Below are positions 6,158 through 6,451 of a stretch of DNA of 6,451 bases, piece by piece. The position numbers and the translations under genes are program-made. This DNA is from JBLHKT01 sp043101615 (GTDB lineage: Bacteria; Planctomycetota; Phycisphaerae; Phycisphaerales; UBA1924). Position 1 is the stretch's first letter. The number at the start of each line of letters is the position of its first letter. The stretch covers positions 1 to 6,451 of the forward strand of contig JBICID010000125.1 of assembly GCA_043101615.1 (NCBI GenBank). The letters are read 5' to 3'. Under the pieces are notes generated by a model. The model was not told the DNA's origin. It did no database searches and saw only the letters and a program-made list of their open reading frames with translations.

Positions 6158-6451
6158 ATGAGGCGAACAGTTCGGATAAGCACACCGATTATTGGCGTTG
6201 CAAGTTCAATGATTATCGCATGCCCGGCCGACATGACCGGCGACGGGATCCTGGACAACGGAGACTTGTCCGCATATGTGAGTGTGTTTCTTGCACAGGG
6301 CCCCGCTGCAGATTTTAGCAACGATGGCATCGTGGACAACGGCGACATCTCCCTGTTTATTGAGGCCTACTTGGCTGGATGCCCAACCGAACTTGCAATT
6401 AAGGACACGCTGAGCGACCCGCTCAATTGGACCGGAACATACGCACTCGGC
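6158..6451 (+). CDS. Secreted protein with N-terminal dockerin-like EF-hand pair (partial, 98 aa seen)
   Basis: The reading frame opens at ATG 6158 after a good ribosome binding site and runs off the window end without a stop, so only the first 98 residues are known. Residues 1-21 look like an export signal: MRRTVR followed by a hydrophobic stretch at about 7-21. Two calcium-loop repeats follow, 27 residues apart. Loop 1 has ligand positions D25, T27, D29, I31, D33 and D36; loop 2 has D52, S54, D56, I58, D60 and D63. Both contain the DNGD ending. Cysteines C22 and C75 (AGC) flank the pair, as in the 'GC-type' dockerin-like modules of Phycisphaerae, which are usually at the C-terminus. C22 could instead be a lipobox cysteine (IIAC). 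After residue 76 the sequence (PTELAIKDTL...) begins an unrecognised domain. GC content is about 54%, well below the neighbours, and codons such as ATA, ACA, GTT and ATT are common. Confidence 0.8.
   Translation, partial: MRRTVRISTPIIGVASSMIIACPADMTGDGILDNGDLSAYVSVFLAQGPAADFSNDGIVDNGDISLFIEAYLAGCPTELAIKDTLSDPLNWTGTYALG

Noticed and set aside
6230..6346. Direct nucleotide repeat with 81-bp spacing
   Set aside because: It is the coding counterpart of the two EF-hand loops (27 codons apart), not an independent repeat or CRISPR-like array.
6046..6348. A 100-codon open frame on the - strand opposite the dockerin-like gene
   Set aside because: The + strand frame has a promoter, a ribosome binding site, a signal peptide and two canonical EF-hand loops. 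The antisense frame has no supporting signal.

Overview
The window looks like a chromosome segment of a high-GC planctomycete, most likely of the class Phycisphaerae. The support is a stand-alone prepilin-like protein with a DG-containing C-terminal motif, a partial secreted protein carrying a two-EF-hand dockerin-like module bounded by cysteines, and GC content of about 70% or more in the stretches counted by eye. This assignment is an inference from protein style, not from a marker-gene comparison.

Layout. Positions 1-85 are a short leader with a long C-rich tract. Then come, on the + strand, a 201-aa lipoprotein with an NTF2/SnoaL-like domain (86-691), a hairpin-rich 134-bp gap, a 288-aa single-pass membrane protein of unknown function (826-1692), and, overlapping it by four bases, a 283-aa prepilin-like protein (1689-2540). 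The 120-bp gap to the next gene is almost entirely one long inverted repeat whose arms are built from 7-bp units. It lies between convergent genes and touches the stop codon of the second. On the - strand is a 12-helix MFS transporter (2661-4073). It is divergent from lepA (4161-5990), which encodes the ribosomal back-translocase EF-4, across an 87-bp gap without an obvious Shine-Dalgarno on either side. After lepA come a hairpin, a clear fall in GC content, a consensus-like promoter and ribosome binding site, and the start of a secreted dockerin-like protein (6158 to beyond the window end).

Functionally this is mostly ordinary chromosome. The only likely co-translated pair is the membrane protein plus the prepilin-like protein, which suggests a shared envelope role that the sequence does not reveal. 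lepA and the MFS transporter are unrelated neighbours. No RNA genes, CRISPR array, transposase or phage genes are visible. The items most worth a second look are the heptad-built inverted repeat at 2544-2662 and the N-terminal placement of the dockerin-like module in a gene whose composition differs from its neighbours.
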